Below, in pieces: positions 19,501 through 26,812 of a stretch of 64,000 nucleotides of DNA; within the stretch, counting starts at the first letter, position 1; every line of letters starts with the position of its first letter. The stretch is from Bacteroidota bacterium. Its GTDB lineage: Bacteria; Bacteroidota; Bacteroidia; Flavobacteriales_F; PHOS-HE28. The stretch spans positions 1 to 64,000 of the forward strand of contig JAKQEI010000195.1 in the NCBI GenBank assembly GCA_029573495.1, given 5' to 3'. The notes under the pieces were generated by a model. The model ran no database searches, was not told the DNA's origin, and saw only the letters and a program-made list of their open reading frames with translations. The translations under genes and the position numbers were made by a program.

Positions 19501-21627
19501 GACAGCACCGGCAATGACGGGTACAACTGGTACGAACGCTCCTTCCAATACATCGATGGCCGCTACGGCTGGGGTCAGTCCCACTACTTCCAGTTCAAGG
19601 ATGACGACTACAACTCCATCGTCTATGACAGGCCGGAGCGTGACTTCGACTTCAGCAGTGCACCCCATGAGCTCACGGCCTTCACCTCATCCAACCCCTA
19701 TGGTGATATCGGATGGCGCCTTGATCTGGTGAACCAGGACTTCGGGGGATGCTGGGGGAACCCGGCCTGGAACATCGCGGTGATCGACCCCTACACCTAT
19801 GAAGCGTGGGGCACTCGCTTCGTGGACAACTCCGTCGATCCACCGGTGATCTACAACCCGGACAACGACTTCGGCAACTTCACCCCATGCGGCACCTTCC
19901 AGCGGCCGCGTCTCTACTTCCATTTCCGGCAGAACTCCCCGGAGGAGATGGCGGCCATGGCCACTTTCCTGTCCGAGACCATTCCGGATGGCTACCATAT
20001 CCTCGCTTACACCTGGTTCTACTTGGATCAGGACGGCATGTCCGGCACACCAGCCGTGGCCGCGTTGAACGGCCTCGGGGTGCCATCCTTCGCCACCCTC
20101 CAGGATAGTGTGCCGTACATCTTCTACGTCCGCAAGGGTTTCGCTGGCACCTTCGTGGATACGATCGCCGCCACGCAGACCACGGACATCACATTGACGG
20201 CATACGCCCAGAGCAACGGGGACCGCGGCAGCATCACCACCATGGAGGCAGGCCCCGCGCTCGCCTGGAACGCGTTGTACTGGCACGATCGTCCGTTGAG
20301 CGCATCGGACAGTACGGTGATCGAGGTCCGCGGCATCACGAACACAGGCCTGGAAGTGCCACTGGGTGAATGGCCTGATGAACTGGGAGAGTTCCTGGAC
20401 CTTGGTTCGATCGCCGATGCCACCGAGTACCCTCGCTTGCGCATCCGCGGAAAGTTCCATGACCTGGCAGCGGCGGACCCACGACCCGCGCAGATGGACC
20501 GTTGGCAGTTGCTCAGTTCGCCGGTGCCGGAATGTGCCATCGACCCACAGCTCGGCCTGCTCACCAGCCTCGAGGGCTTGTTCCAAGGTGAGGAAGCCGC
20601 GCTGGCGGTGGCCATCCACAACATCAGTCCGCATGACATGGACAGCCTGCTCGTGACGGCCTGGGTGGTCAACGCGAGCAATCAGCGTCATCGGGTGTGG
20701 TACAAGCGGAACGAACCACTTGCGGCGGGTGCCGTCCTGTTGGATACCATCCGCTTCAATACCTGGGGTTTCGGTGGGCTCAACACCTTGGTGGTGGAAG
20801 CGAACCCGGTGGACACGCTCACAGGGGAGTACGACCAGCCCGAGCAACACCACTTCAACAACATCGCCCAATGGCGCTTCGATGTGGCCGTGGACCGCGA
20901 GAATCCCTTGCTCGATGTCACCTTCGATGGCATTCACATCCTCGACGGCGACATCGTGTCGGCACGTCCGGAGATCGAGATCCTGCTCAATGATGAGAAC
21001 ACGGTGCTGCTCCTCGACTCACCGGCGGACACGGCCCAGTTCAAGGTCTTCCTCACCCGCCCCGGCAGGCCCATCGAACGCGTCTTCTTCCGCGATGGGC
21101 AGGGCAATGAAGTGCTGCAGTTCATCCCGGCGGATGGTCCCGATAACGAAGCGCGGATCCTCTACCGGCCGCGCTTCGCGGATGACGGCAAGTACCTGCT
21201 CACCGTGCAGGCCATGGACCTTAGCCGCAACCCCTCCGGCGACAACGACTACAAGGTCTCCTTCGAGGTGATCAACCGCAGCACGATCACCGAGGTGCTC
21301 AACTATCCGAACCCCTTCACCACGAGCACGCGCTTCGTCTTCACGCTCACCGGCAGCACGGTGCCCACCTACATGAAGATACAGATCATGACCGTGACCG
21401 GTCGGGTGGTGCGCGAGGTGAGGATGCACGAGCTCGGTCCGTTGCGCGTGGGTCGGAACATCACCGAGTACGCCTGGGATGGCACGGATGAGTTCGGTGA
21501 TCGACTGGCGCGTGGGGTCTACCTCTACCGCGTGATCACCCAGATCAACGGCGAGGACATCGAATACCGCGCCACCGACGCTGCCAGCTACTTCAACAAG
21601 GGCTTCGGCAAGATGTACAAGCTCTGA
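16507..21627 (+). CDS. Putative T9SS sortase PorU2-like C25-family peptidase
   Basis: 1706 residues, starting at ATG 16507 overlapping the upstream stop (an ATG at 16510 is also possible). Signal peptide ends near A-A-A-Q. The N-terminal third is a beta-rich PorU-type region; residues about 430-790 are a gingipain-like C25 domain with putative catalytic H659 in N-F-F-A-H-A-Y and C689 in I-G-N-S-C-Y-I-G. Repeated beta-sandwich regions follow, and the last 90 residues form a type-A T9SS sorting domain or FlgD-like Ig fold (N-Y-P-N-P-F-T, then R-G-V-Y-L-Y-R-V). Such proteins are proposed to be alternative sortases. Pairing with a PorV-like gene supports this. The dyad and exact role are inferred from family pattern. 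Confidence 0.85.
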   Translation: MMRRLTLVLVLLQAVAAAAQIVGNEWIDHDRQYWRFDVYRTGLHRLDSATLAASGFPVASVDPSYIMLFGREQQVPIYIEGGEDGVLNAGDFIEFIGRKNDGWIDERMYDSPYYHSNPHYSLINDTIHYFLTWDPDPGVQKERVVSYADPDLTSHTVRPWVWGRGLNGYGDAYWYGVVMEPYNFTSGAMLASEGFGGPGLIVTDGVQSADLYAPTPRAYAGPDAPNVNVRVTTGGQQRWPTALPDHHLQLVSGPAQTVRKDTIFLGNRVIRSDFQVPASEIASFFSVTMRVLHDLPIGQSNPSYEDFQVAFAVDVTYPRDLQGLGDGPFDLWIPHDPADASARLQLGGAGSTPILYCFGDVPRRVVPELVGANYELAVPTHPDSTRTPAYLHTESAVFQVASLTPVNGSGYFTDLVALDLDSAMVIVSHRSLWNGAMAYASYRSTQAPRPVPVVLVDVDELYDQYGGGVPKHPLAIRSFLRDLVVSWDQVPQGLFLIGKSTSSFSTFFEPQGARPNVNGAYERMLVPSYGAPACDQCFTIGIGPTADPRKVEVPVGRLSAVNEQQVFDYLDKVSTLESQDPAAWMKNVVHLSGGFDAAEQESLANRLRFMEPMISDTTQFGAQFWRFRKSSSSIFSTAAADSVRNLIENGVTLMNFFAHAYSESFDITIDDPSNYEWNGRYPFVIGNSCYIGNVHLNDDGASTSEDWVMRPAAGPVTFMATTKVGVDFDLALYGRWLYNSIGSVNYGKPYGKHMQHAAYNLLANTNNWGTIHTVHTFTLQGDPMLVMNSPLEPDFDVRAEDILFEPETVTADVDTFTVKVVVRNIGRMYQGQIGVQLQRSNQGLAEVGIYNTQITGMGFQDTVAFRIPTLAFTGGQGVNQITARVDLDPDLITELSPEYGSNQASTTLFITSGDLVPIYPYDFAIIPDPQPFLRASTGDPLAAERTYVFQIDTTDLFNSPMLEMASVTAPGGVVSWQPQSIYSLNTQDSTVFFWRCSIDSTGNDGYNWYERSFQYIDGRYGWGQSHYFQFKDDDYNSIVYDRPERDFDFSSAPHELTAFTSSNPYGDIGWRLDLVNQDFGGCWGNPAWNIAVIDPYTYEAWGTRFVDNSVDPPVIYNPDNDFGNFTPCGTFQRPRLYFHFRQNSPEEMAAMATFLSETIPDGYHILAYTWFYLDQDGMSGTPAVAALNGLGVPSFATLQDSVPYIFYVRKGFAGTFVDTIAATQTTDITLTAYAQSNGDRGSITTMEAGPALAWNALYWHDRPLSASDSTVIEVRGITNTGLEVPLGEWPDELGEFLDLGSIADATEYPRLRIRGKFHDLAAADPRPAQMDRWQLLSSPVPECAIDPQLGLLTSLEGLFQGEEAALAVAIHNISPHDMDSLLVTAWVVNASNQRHRVWYKRNEPLAAGAVLLDTIRFNTWGFGGLNTLVVEANPVDTLTGEYDQPEQHHFNNIAQWRFDVAVDRENPLLDVTFDGIHILDGDIVSARPEIEILLNDENTVLLLDSPADTAQFKVFLTRPGRPIERVFFRDGQGNEVLQFIPADGPDNEARILYRPRFADDGKYLLTVQAMDLSRNPSGDNDYKVSFEVINRSTITEVLNYPNPFTTSTRFVFTLTGSTVPTYMKIQIMTVTGRVVREVRMHELGPLRVGRNITEYAWDGTDEFGDRLARGVYLYRVITQINGEDIEYRATDAASYFNKGFGKMYKL

Positions 21628-21655
21628 TCGAAGGGCCAAGTACCTTCGACGCCCG

Positions 21656-23359
21656 ATGGCACTGCGGCGTGCGCACATCATACTCTGGGCGTCCCTTTGC
21701 GGCCTGCTCTGGGCCCTGGCCTGGCCCGCCGTCGGTGGCCTGACCTTCCTGGCCTTCATCGCATGGCTGCCGCTACTGCACGCCGAGCGCCTTCATGACA
21801 AGCGCCTCGCGGGGCGGAAGCGCGCCTTCACCCCTTATGCGTTGCTGGCCGTCTTCATATGGAACGCGGCTTGTTCCTGGTGGTTCTTCGAAGTGAGTGA
21901 ACCGATGGGCACGCGGCTCGTCAGTGGTCTGGCGCCGATGACCCTCAACTCACTGTTCATGTTGGTGCCCTGGTGGCTCAAGCGCGTCACCCGTCGCATC
22001 GCCGGTGCGAACATCTCGGCGCTGGCCTTCATCGCCTACTGGCTGGCTTTCGAGCGCCTGCACCATGATTGGGACCTGCAATGGCCCTGGTTCTCCATCG
22101 GCAACGTGTTCGGCACCCGCCCGGCATGGGTCCAGTGGTATGAGTTCACCGGCATGCTCGGTGGAAGTGCGTGGGTCCTGCTCATCACCATGTTCCTCGA
22201 CAGGGCGATCGTACGCCGCATCCGTGACCGTCGCACCGCCGTCGCCAATGCCTCGGTGGCGTTCGGCTTGCTGGTCGTACCTCTCATTGGCTCCTACTAC
22301 CGCTTCCACACCATCAGCACCGCTGGCGTCCGTGCCATCGAGGTCGTCGTGGTCCAGCCGAACATCGATCCATACACGCAGAAGTTCGGTGGGATGGATC
22401 CCTTGCAACAGCTCGATCGGATGCTGGCCCTGGCCGACAGCGTGATGACGGACTCGACGGCGCTCGTGGTGATGCCCGAGACCGCCCTCCAGGAGACCGC
22501 CACGCTCGATTTGAGCGGCGAGGGACCGATCTACAAGGGGCTTTGGGAGAACGGGATCGATGCAGCACGAAGCACCATCCGACTGCGCAGCTTCCAGAGG
22601 TCGCATCGCCGCGTCACCCTGCTCACCGGCATGTCGTCAGATACCCTGTACGGATCGGAAGAGGAAGCGCCCGCCTTCGCGCGACCGTTGTTCCGGGAGG
22701 AAGGCCTGCCGCCCGGTGCACAGCGCTGGTACACCTCGTATAACGCCGCGCTCTTCCTTCCGGCTGAAGGTCCGGTGGAGATCTACCACAAGTCGAAGCT
22801 CGTGGCCGGGGTGGAGCTCATGCCTTTCGAAGGGGTGCTCGGTCACCTTGCGGATCTCTCCATCGATCTGGGCGGTGTCTCCGGAAGTCTGGGCATGCAG
22901 GATGACCGGGAAGTGCTGGTGGACGACAGCGACAGCCTTCGACTGGTTCCCGCCATCTGTTACGAATCCGTCTTTGGTGAGCATGTGGCCGCACATGTCC
23001 TCAACGGAGGGAACCTGATCGCCGTGATCACGAACGATGCCTGGTGGGGCGATTCCCCCGGATACCGCCAGCACCTGACCTATTCGTCCATCCGTGCCAT
23101 CGAGACCCGTCGGGAAGTGGTGCGTTCGGCCAATACCGGCATCTCCTGTTTCGTGGACCGACGCGGGATCATCCATCAAGCCTCGTCCTGGTGGGTGCCG
23201 ACCGCCTTGAGGCGCACGGTCCAGCTCCACGAGGACATCACCTTCTTCGTTCAACACGGTGATCTGATCGGTCGCCTGGCGGTCTCGCTCTCGGGCCTGC
23301 TCTTCGTGTACCTGTTGGTCATGCGTTTCCGCAAGCCCATGCTGGAGCACAGCCGGTAA
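21656..23359 (+). CDS. lnt: Apolipoprotein N-acyltransferase
   Basis: 567 residues. About six N-terminal hydrophobic segments (residues 5-225) precede a carbon-nitrogen hydrolase domain. Catalytic triad candidates are Glu in M-P-E-T-A-L-Q-E, Lys in H-K-S-K-L-V, and Cys in P-A-I-C-Y-E-S-V-F; the K-x-x-L-V-x-G-V-E-x-x-P/M-F pattern is characteristic. A final hydrophobic segment lies at about 540-560. The enzyme N-acylates the lipid-modified cysteine of lipoproteins at the periplasmic face of the inner membrane, the last step of lipoprotein maturation. Lipoproteins such as GldJ and the protein at 61207 would be substrates. A near-match -7 element (TACCTTCG) precedes ATG 21656. Confidence 0.95.
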   Translation: MALRRAHIILWASLCGLLWALAWPAVGGLTFLAFIAWLPLLHAERLHDKRLAGRKRAFTPYALLAVFIWNAACSWWFFEVSEPMGTRLVSGLAPMTLNSLFMLVPWWLKRVTRRIAGANISALAFIAYWLAFERLHHDWDLQWPWFSIGNVFGTRPAWVQWYEFTGMLGGSAWVLLITMFLDRAIVRRIRDRRTAVANASVAFGLLVVPLIGSYYRFHTISTAGVRAIEVVVVQPNIDPYTQKFGGMDPLQQLDRMLALADSVMTDSTALVVMPETALQETATLDLSGEGPIYKGLWENGIDAARSTIRLRSFQRSHRRVTLLTGMSSDTLYGSEEEAPAFARPLFREEGLPPGAQRWYTSYNAALFLPAEGPVEIYHKSKLVAGVELMPFEGVLGHLADLSIDLGGVSGSLGMQDDREVLVDDSDSLRLVPAICYESVFGEHVAAHVLNGGNLIAVITNDAWWGDSPGYRQHLTYSSIRAIETRREVVRSANTGISCFVDRRGIIHQASSWWVPTALRRTVQLHEDITFFVQHGDLIGRLAVSLSGLLFVYLLVMRFRKPMLEHSR

Positions 23360-23370
23360 CTTGGTCCGCG

Positions 23371-24594
23371 ATGCGCGTTTCCATCGCCCTTGGTCGCCTG
23401 CCAGGTTTCGACTGGTCCGTACTTCGGGAGGAGCGGCACTTTCTCTTCCGCCGCATCGCTGACCGACATCGCGCCGTGCTGGCCGTGGGCGAGTTGGAGC
23501 GCGTGGAAGCGCCTGACTTCGATCAGTTCGGTCGTGCGCGTGATTGGTACTTCGCGACCCTTCCCTATGAATGGGACGAGGCGATCCATCACAAGGAGGA
23601 GGCGGATCCCGCGCCCGGTACCTGGTTCGTCCCGCGCTTCGTGGTGGAGTGGAAGAACGAGGAAGCCTGGATCCATGTCCGACCATCGGATGAGGACGGG
23701 GCACGGCAATGGGCGGAGAAGGCCTTGGTGAATACGGCGGATGAAGGAAGCATGCCACGGATCGCCTGGACCTTGCGCTGTGAACGTGAACGTTACCTCG
23801 CCAACGTGCGACGCTTGTTGGCTCACATCCAACGCGGTGACATCTACGAGATCAACTACTGCACGACGCGCACCGCGACCGTTCCCGATCTCGATCCCTT
23901 CCAGGTCTTCCGCACCCTGCTGCTCCATGCCGATGCCCCCTTCGCGGCGTTCGCTCGCTCCGATGATGGCTACGTGCTCTGCGCCAGTCCCGAGCGCTTT
24001 CTCGCGTTCGACGGTCGGCGAGTGACCGGCCAACCGATGAAGGGCACGCGACCCCGATCATTCGAATCGGCGACCGATCAGCGCTACAAGGAGGAGCTCG
24101 AGTCCGATGCCAAGGAACGCAGTGAGAACATCATGGCCTTGGACGTCATGCGTAATGACCTTTCGCGGATCGCAGCGAGCAGTACCGTGGAGGTGGAGGA
24201 GTTGTGCGCAGTGCGGTCCTACCCGCGTGTGCATCAGATGGTCAGTACGGTGTCCGCCCTGATCGCCGAAGGGCGCACACCGCTCGATATGCTCCGCGCC
24301 GCTTTCCCCATGGCCAGCATGACAGGCGCGCCCAAGGTCCGGGCCATGGAGCTGATCCGTGAGGTGGAGGATGGCCCACGAGGGATGTTCAGTGGAAGTC
24401 TCGGTTTTCTGGCACCAGATGGCACCGGCGACTTCAATGTGGTCATCCGCTCCCTTCTTTTTAATGCCGGCAGTGGGCACCTGTCCCTCACCACGGGAAG
24501 TGCGATCACCGCACGCTGTGATGCCGGGCAGGAGTTTGAGGAGTGTCAGGTGAAGGCATTATCCGTGATCGATGCCCTCCATGATGATCGGTGA
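23371..24594 (+). CDS. pabB: Aminodeoxychorismate synthase component I / anthranilate synthase I family
   Basis: 407 residues. The C-terminal chorismate-binding domain carries G-D-I-Y-E-I-N-Y-C, A-S-P-E-R-F, the G-x-P-M-K-G-T-R-P-R motif, S-E-N-I-M-A-L-D-V-M-R-N-D-L and a closing Y-P-R-V-H-Q-M, then T-G-A-P-K and G-M-F-S-G-S-L-G. The Lys in P-M-K-G-T-R indicates the PabB (aminodeoxychorismate) type rather than TrpE, as it forms the covalent intermediate at chorismate C2. No long TrpE-like tryptophan-binding N-terminus is visible. It would make the folate precursor p-aminobenzoate with a PabA subunit encoded elsewhere; folC is also in this window. Overlaps tilS by 23 bases. Confidence 0.9.
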   Translation: MRVSIALGRLPGFDWSVLREERHFLFRRIADRHRAVLAVGELERVEAPDFDQFGRARDWYFATLPYEWDEAIHHKEEADPAPGTWFVPRFVVEWKNEEAWIHVRPSDEDGARQWAEKALVNTADEGSMPRIAWTLRCERERYLANVRRLLAHIQRGDIYEINYCTTRTATVPDLDPFQVFRTLLLHADAPFAAFARSDDGYVLCASPERFLAFDGRRVTGQPMKGTRPRSFESATDQRYKEELESDAKERSENIMALDVMRNDLSRIAASSTVEVEELCAVRSYPRVHQMVSTVSALIAEGRTPLDMLRAAFPMASMTGAPKVRAMELIREVEDGPRGMFSGSLGFLAPDGTGDFNVVIRSLLFNAGSGHLSLTTGSAITARCDAGQEFEECQVKALSVIDALHDDR

Positions 24595-25900
24595 GGTGCG
24601 TCGCACGATGCGGGTCCACGAACTCGCGCAGCCGGGCCAGCCGTTATGGGTGGCGGTGAGCGGGGGCCTTGATAGCATGGTGCTGTTGCATGTGCTCCGC
24701 GCACTTGGTCATCCCTGCCATGTGGCTCACGTGGACCATGGTCTGCGCGGATCCGAAAGCGATGAGGACCGTGAATTCGTGGTGGCACAGTGTGCTGCAC
24801 TGAGGATACCCTGTGAGGTGCGCCGCGTGGATGTGATCGGCCGTGCTCGCATCACCGGTGAAAGCACCCAGATGGCCGCACGGGCCCTGCGACTCGGGTG
24901 GTTCCGGGAGTTGGCCGCAGCAGGACCGGACCGGGTGGCGCTCGCACACCATGTCGATGATGCCCTTGAATCCTTCTTCCTGGGCCTGATGCGCGGGCTT
25001 GGCGCCGGCGGATGGAGCGGGATCCGTCCGCAGAGCGAGGCCTTCATCCGACCTTTCATCGGCGTGGATCGTGCAGCCATCCTGGCATACGCGCAAGCGC
25101 ATCGGATACCCTGGCGTGAGGACGTCAGCAATGCGGACGGCACTTACCTGCGCAACCGGGTCCGACATGAACTGCTTCCGCTCTTCGAGCAATGGCGACC
25201 GGGAACACGGCACAACCTGTCGCGGAACATGCGGCTGTTCGCTGAACTGGACCACCTCGCGCGCGAAGCCGGCGATACGGCGATGAAGGAGATCACGATC
25301 GATGCGGATGGTGTGACGAGGATACCGTTCCGGACCATCTTGAACGGTGCGCCGCTCATCGTCCTCCATCGCTTGTTGCGCGACAAGGGCTTCCATCCCG
25401 ACCGCTTGGAGGACATCCTCGCCGCCATCCGTGACCAGCACACTGGTACGCGTTTCCCGGCCGATGGGGTGGAGGCGCTCGTGGACCGCGAGGAACTGGT
25501 CATCATGCCACGAGCATCGCGCCCCGGTCCGTGGCGGTTCGAGCATGTCGACGACGTGCATCCGGATGCTCCGTTGCGGATCACTGCCGCCGCCTTTGAA
25601 GAGGTGGATCCGGCCATGGGCCCATTGACGGCCTGGTTGGATGCGGAACGGATCGCGTGGCCATTGGACCTGCGCCCCTGGCGCCCAGGTGATCGCATGC
25701 GTCCGGATGGTCTGGGTGGCAGCAAGTTGATCAGCGATATCCTGATCGATGCCAAGGTCCCTGGGGACAGGAAGGACCGGGTGCTCGTCCTTGCCGATGC
25801 GGAACGCATACTATGGCTTTGTGGTCATCGGATCGCCGAGGGTGCGAAGGCCACAGCAGCTGGTTCAAGGGTGCTCCGGTTGGACCTCCTTGGGGCCTGA
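24572..25900 (+). CDS. tilS: tRNA(Ile)-lysidine synthase
   Basis: 442 residues. The PP-loop ATP-binding motif V-A-V-S-G-G-L-D-S-M is at about residues 27-36, followed by H-V-D-H-G-L-R, A-H-H-V-D-D and R-N-R-V-R-H-E-L-L, all TilS signatures. The C-terminal domain (about 350-442) contains W-R-P-G-D-R-M-x-P and G-x-K-L-I-S-D-I. The enzyme converts cytidine 34 of the CAU-anticodon tRNA-Ile to lysidine so it reads AUA; it is essential. Start ATG 24572 lies inside pabB; ATG 24581 and 24584 in the same frame are alternatives. The overlap suggests translational coupling with pabB. Confidence 0.95.
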   Translation: MPSMMIGEVRRTMRVHELAQPGQPLWVAVSGGLDSMVLLHVLRALGHPCHVAHVDHGLRGSESDEDREFVVAQCAALRIPCEVRRVDVIGRARITGESTQMAARALRLGWFRELAAAGPDRVALAHHVDDALESFFLGLMRGLGAGGWSGIRPQSEAFIRPFIGVDRAAILAYAQAHRIPWREDVSNADGTYLRNRVRHELLPLFEQWRPGTRHNLSRNMRLFAELDHLAREAGDTAMKEITIDADGVTRIPFRTILNGAPLIVLHRLLRDKGFHPDRLEDILAAIRDQHTGTRFPADGVEALVDREELVIMPRASRPGPWRFEHVDDVHPDAPLRITAAAFEEVDPAMGPLTAWLDAERIAWPLDLRPWRPGDRMRPDGLGGSKLISDILIDAKVPGDRKDRVLVLADAERILWLCGHRIAEGAKATAAGSRVLRLDLLGA

Positions 25901-25978
25901 CGGAAGCGGCAGCTTTGAACGGTTCTTGGTTCCGGGTCGGACGGTACCTATCTTCAGGGCACTTTCAACCCCGGACCC

Positions 25979-26269
25979 ATGCTCGCGTTCAACGTACAGA
26001 TCATTCCGAAGGAACGGATCCCTTCGCTGCGTTTCCCGCGTCAACCCCTGATGTTGAGCGAGCGTGAGCGCAGGGACATCCTGCAGAACATGGAGGAGGC
26101 CACCCGGCTGGGCAATGCAGAGCACGGGAAATGCCGCATCGTTTTCCAGGATGATGAAGGGCTCAAGGCAGTGGAGACCACGATCTGGACCTATGACCCC
26201 GATAATATCGTGCTCAAGTACGGCATGACCATTCCCGTGAGCCGCGTGGTCAGTGTGGATATCCCCTAA
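25979..26269 (+). CDS. Small conserved hypothetical protein, 96 residues
   Basis: A soluble protein without signal peptide. An N-terminal strand (F-N-V-Q-I-I-P), a central helical region (L-S-E-R-E-R-R-D-I-L-Q-N-M-E-E-A-T-R-L-G-N) and a C-terminal beta region (C-R-I-V-F-Q-D-D-E-G, T-T-I-W-T-Y-D, V-L-K-Y-G-M-T-I-P-V-S-R-V) with V-S-V-D-I-P at the end. The tail resembles short Bacteroidota proteins often found near housekeeping genes, but I cannot name the family. It is 78 bases downstream of tilS and 87 bases before the DsbD-domain gene. Function unknown. Confidence 0.7.
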   Translation: MLAFNVQIIPKERIPSLRFPRQPLMLSERERRDILQNMEEATRLGNAEHGKCRIVFQDDEGLKAVETTIWTYDPDNIVLKYGMTIPVSRVVSVDIP

Positions 26270-26334
26270 GGAAGCCGCGGCGTAGGAGTCCTAGTATCTT
26301 GTTAACGGCTGGGAGTCCTGCGCTGGTGCGGGTC

Positions 26335-26342
26335 TATTTTTG
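26335..26342 (+). promoter_or_regulatory. Bacteroidota -7 promoter element for the DsbD-domain gene
   Basis: TATTTTTG, exact TAnnTTTG, ending 14 bases before ATG 26357. The implied 5' leader is only about 10 bases. Confidence 0.5.
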
Positions 26343-26356
26343 CTTCACACTTCGGC

Positions 26357-26809
26357 ATGTACCCGCTGTTGCTCTCTTTGTCCATGGCGCTCGGTCCGGT
26401 AGACGGTCCTGTGAGCTGGTCGTTCCTAGCACGTCCGGCCATCGATGGCCAGGTGGCCGTGGAGATCACCGCCCAAGTGGACGAGGGCTGGCACATCTAC
26501 GCTACCCGGTTGGAGAACGACCTGGGACCCATCCCTACCAGCATCCGCTTCGATGCGAACGAGCAGTGGACCCCCGTCGGCGGCCTTGCGGAGCCGGTGC
26601 CGGAGGAGGTCTTCGATCCCAACTTCGAGATGCAGGTGCGTTATCATTCCGGTTCGCCCGTCTTCGTGCAACGGTTCAAGCCTTCGACCATTGGTGTGCA
26701 TCCATTGCGCGGTGAGGTGGAGTTCATGGTCTGCAACGACAAGACATGCTTGCCACCGGAGGTGGTCCGTTTCAGCATCGATGTGCCTGCGGTCGAAGTG
26801 AAGCCTTGA
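26357..26809 (+). CDS. Solitary DsbD-alpha-like periplasmic thiol domain protein
   Basis: 150 residues: a weak signal peptide (M-Y-P-L-L-L-S-L-S-M-A-L-G) and one immunoglobulin-like DsbD N-terminal domain. It has the same layout as residues 20-150 of the neighbouring DsbD: D-E-G-W-H-I-Y near residue 45, P-T-S-I-R-F and the cysteine pair C-N-D-K-T-C-L-P-P near the C-terminus. In DsbD this pair passes reducing equivalents to periplasmic partners. A free-standing copy three bases upstream of a complete dsbD suggests a tandem duplication in which the extra domain acts as a separate partner, or is the relay for other substrates. That role is inference. Confidence 0.85.
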   Translation: MYPLLLSLSMALGPVDGPVSWSFLARPAIDGQVAVEITAQVDEGWHIYATRLENDLGPIPTSIRFDANEQWTPVGGLAEPVPEEVFDPNFEMQVRYHSGSPVFVQRFKPSTIGVHPLRGEVEFMVCNDKTCLPPEVVRFSIDVPAVEVKP

Positions 26810-26812
26810 TCC

